This document shows positions 12,836 through 12,954 of a DNA stretch of 12,954 nt, piece after piece (within the stretch, counting starts at the first letter, position 1; each line of letters starts with the position of its first letter). A program made the position numbers and the translations under genes. Source of the stretch: UBA5026 sp949065595 (GTDB lineage: Bacteria > Bacillota_I > Bacilli_A > RF39 > UBA660); NCBI GenBank assembly GCA_949065595.1, contig CARSXK010000027.1, forward strand, positions 1 through 12,954, given 5' to 3'. The notes beneath the pieces are model-generated. The model was not told where the DNA came from and searched no databases. It saw nothing but the letters and a program-made list of their open reading frames with translations.

Positions 12836-12954
12836 TTAACTAAATTTCAAAAGACGGGCACCAATGCGATTAAAATCATGTGGGCTGGGATTCAAAAAAG
12901 AAACCCACAAACCAGAAAATAAGCTATTGCAATAGTCACTACCCATAAGGATAA
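12836..12954 (-). other. GC-richer edge segment: possible RNA gene or tail of a minus-strand gene
   Basis: This segment is visibly richer in G and C than its surroundings and dense in inverted repeats: TGTGGG/CCCACA, TGGG-UUC/GAA-CCCA on the minus strand, and the palindrome CTATTGCAATAG. On the minus strand one frame is open from the window edge to a TAA at 12836-12838 and ends in NPSPHDFNRIGARLLKFS. I cannot tell a structured RNA from a truncated coding end. The bidirectional hairpin at 12765-12812 would suit either one as terminator. Confidence 0.3.

Noticed and set aside
12880..12915. tRNA-like T-arm (GAATCCCA) at the right edge
   Set aside because: The stem and loop lengths do not fit a T-arm and no acceptor or anticodon arm can be built around it.
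1..12954. CRISPR array, rRNA or replication origin
   Set aside because: No evenly spaced direct repeats other than the 10-bp MraZ boxes, no rRNA-like sequence, and no DnaA-box cluster were seen.

Overview
The window is AT-rich (roughly 70% by eye), uses TGA as a stop and TGG for tryptophan, and carries Shine-Dalgarno sites of the AGGAGG/AGGTGA type, a PASTA-bearing division PBP and the mraZ-rsmH-ftsL-pbp order. This points to a low-GC Bacillota, probably a gut-type lineage near the Erysipelotrichia/RF39-like Bacilli. It makes peptidoglycan and reads the standard code, so it is not a true mycoplasma. The taxon is inference.

Left part (1-2960, + strand): an intergenic hairpin, then an rRNA m5U methyltransferase of the RlmD/RlmCD family. 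After it comes a decayed C39-like cysteine peptidase gene with frameshifts and a stop, interrupted by a complete ~1.0 kb IS982-family insertion sequence. The IS leader can fold into a 24-bp three-segment hairpin that encloses the transposase ribosome site and start codon. The IS ends only 8 bp from the convergent next gene.

Middle (2958-5610, - strand): an unrecognised protein with a J-like N-terminus that lacks HPD, a 661-bp stretch without genes, and a prepilin-like protein with a long C-terminal domain. The pilin-like gene has its own promoter just after the PBP stop codon.

Cell division cluster (5655-9597, - strand): mraZ, rsmH, ftsL and a PASTA class B PBP, tightly packed. They follow a TTTACA-17-TAAAAT promoter and four TGGNN boxes at exact 10-bp spacing, a textbook MraZ operator. 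The usual mraY/mur/ftsW genes do not follow.

Right part (9791-12364, - strand): an overlapping operon rnhB - DHH/DHHA1 phosphoesterase - Nudix hydrolase - metallo-beta-lactamase-fold hydrolase, ending in an A-tract terminator. Divergent from rnhB is a small Pro/Met/Tyr-rich coiled-coil protein with a structured terminator. The last ~120 bp hold a GC-richer, inverted-repeat-rich segment that is either an RNA or the tail of a minus-strand gene.

A recurring theme is an extended -10 (TGTTAYAAT) placed 5-6 nt before an AGGTGR ribosome site, seen before rlmD, the pilin gene and rnhB. It predicts mRNAs with leaders of only about 10-12 nt.
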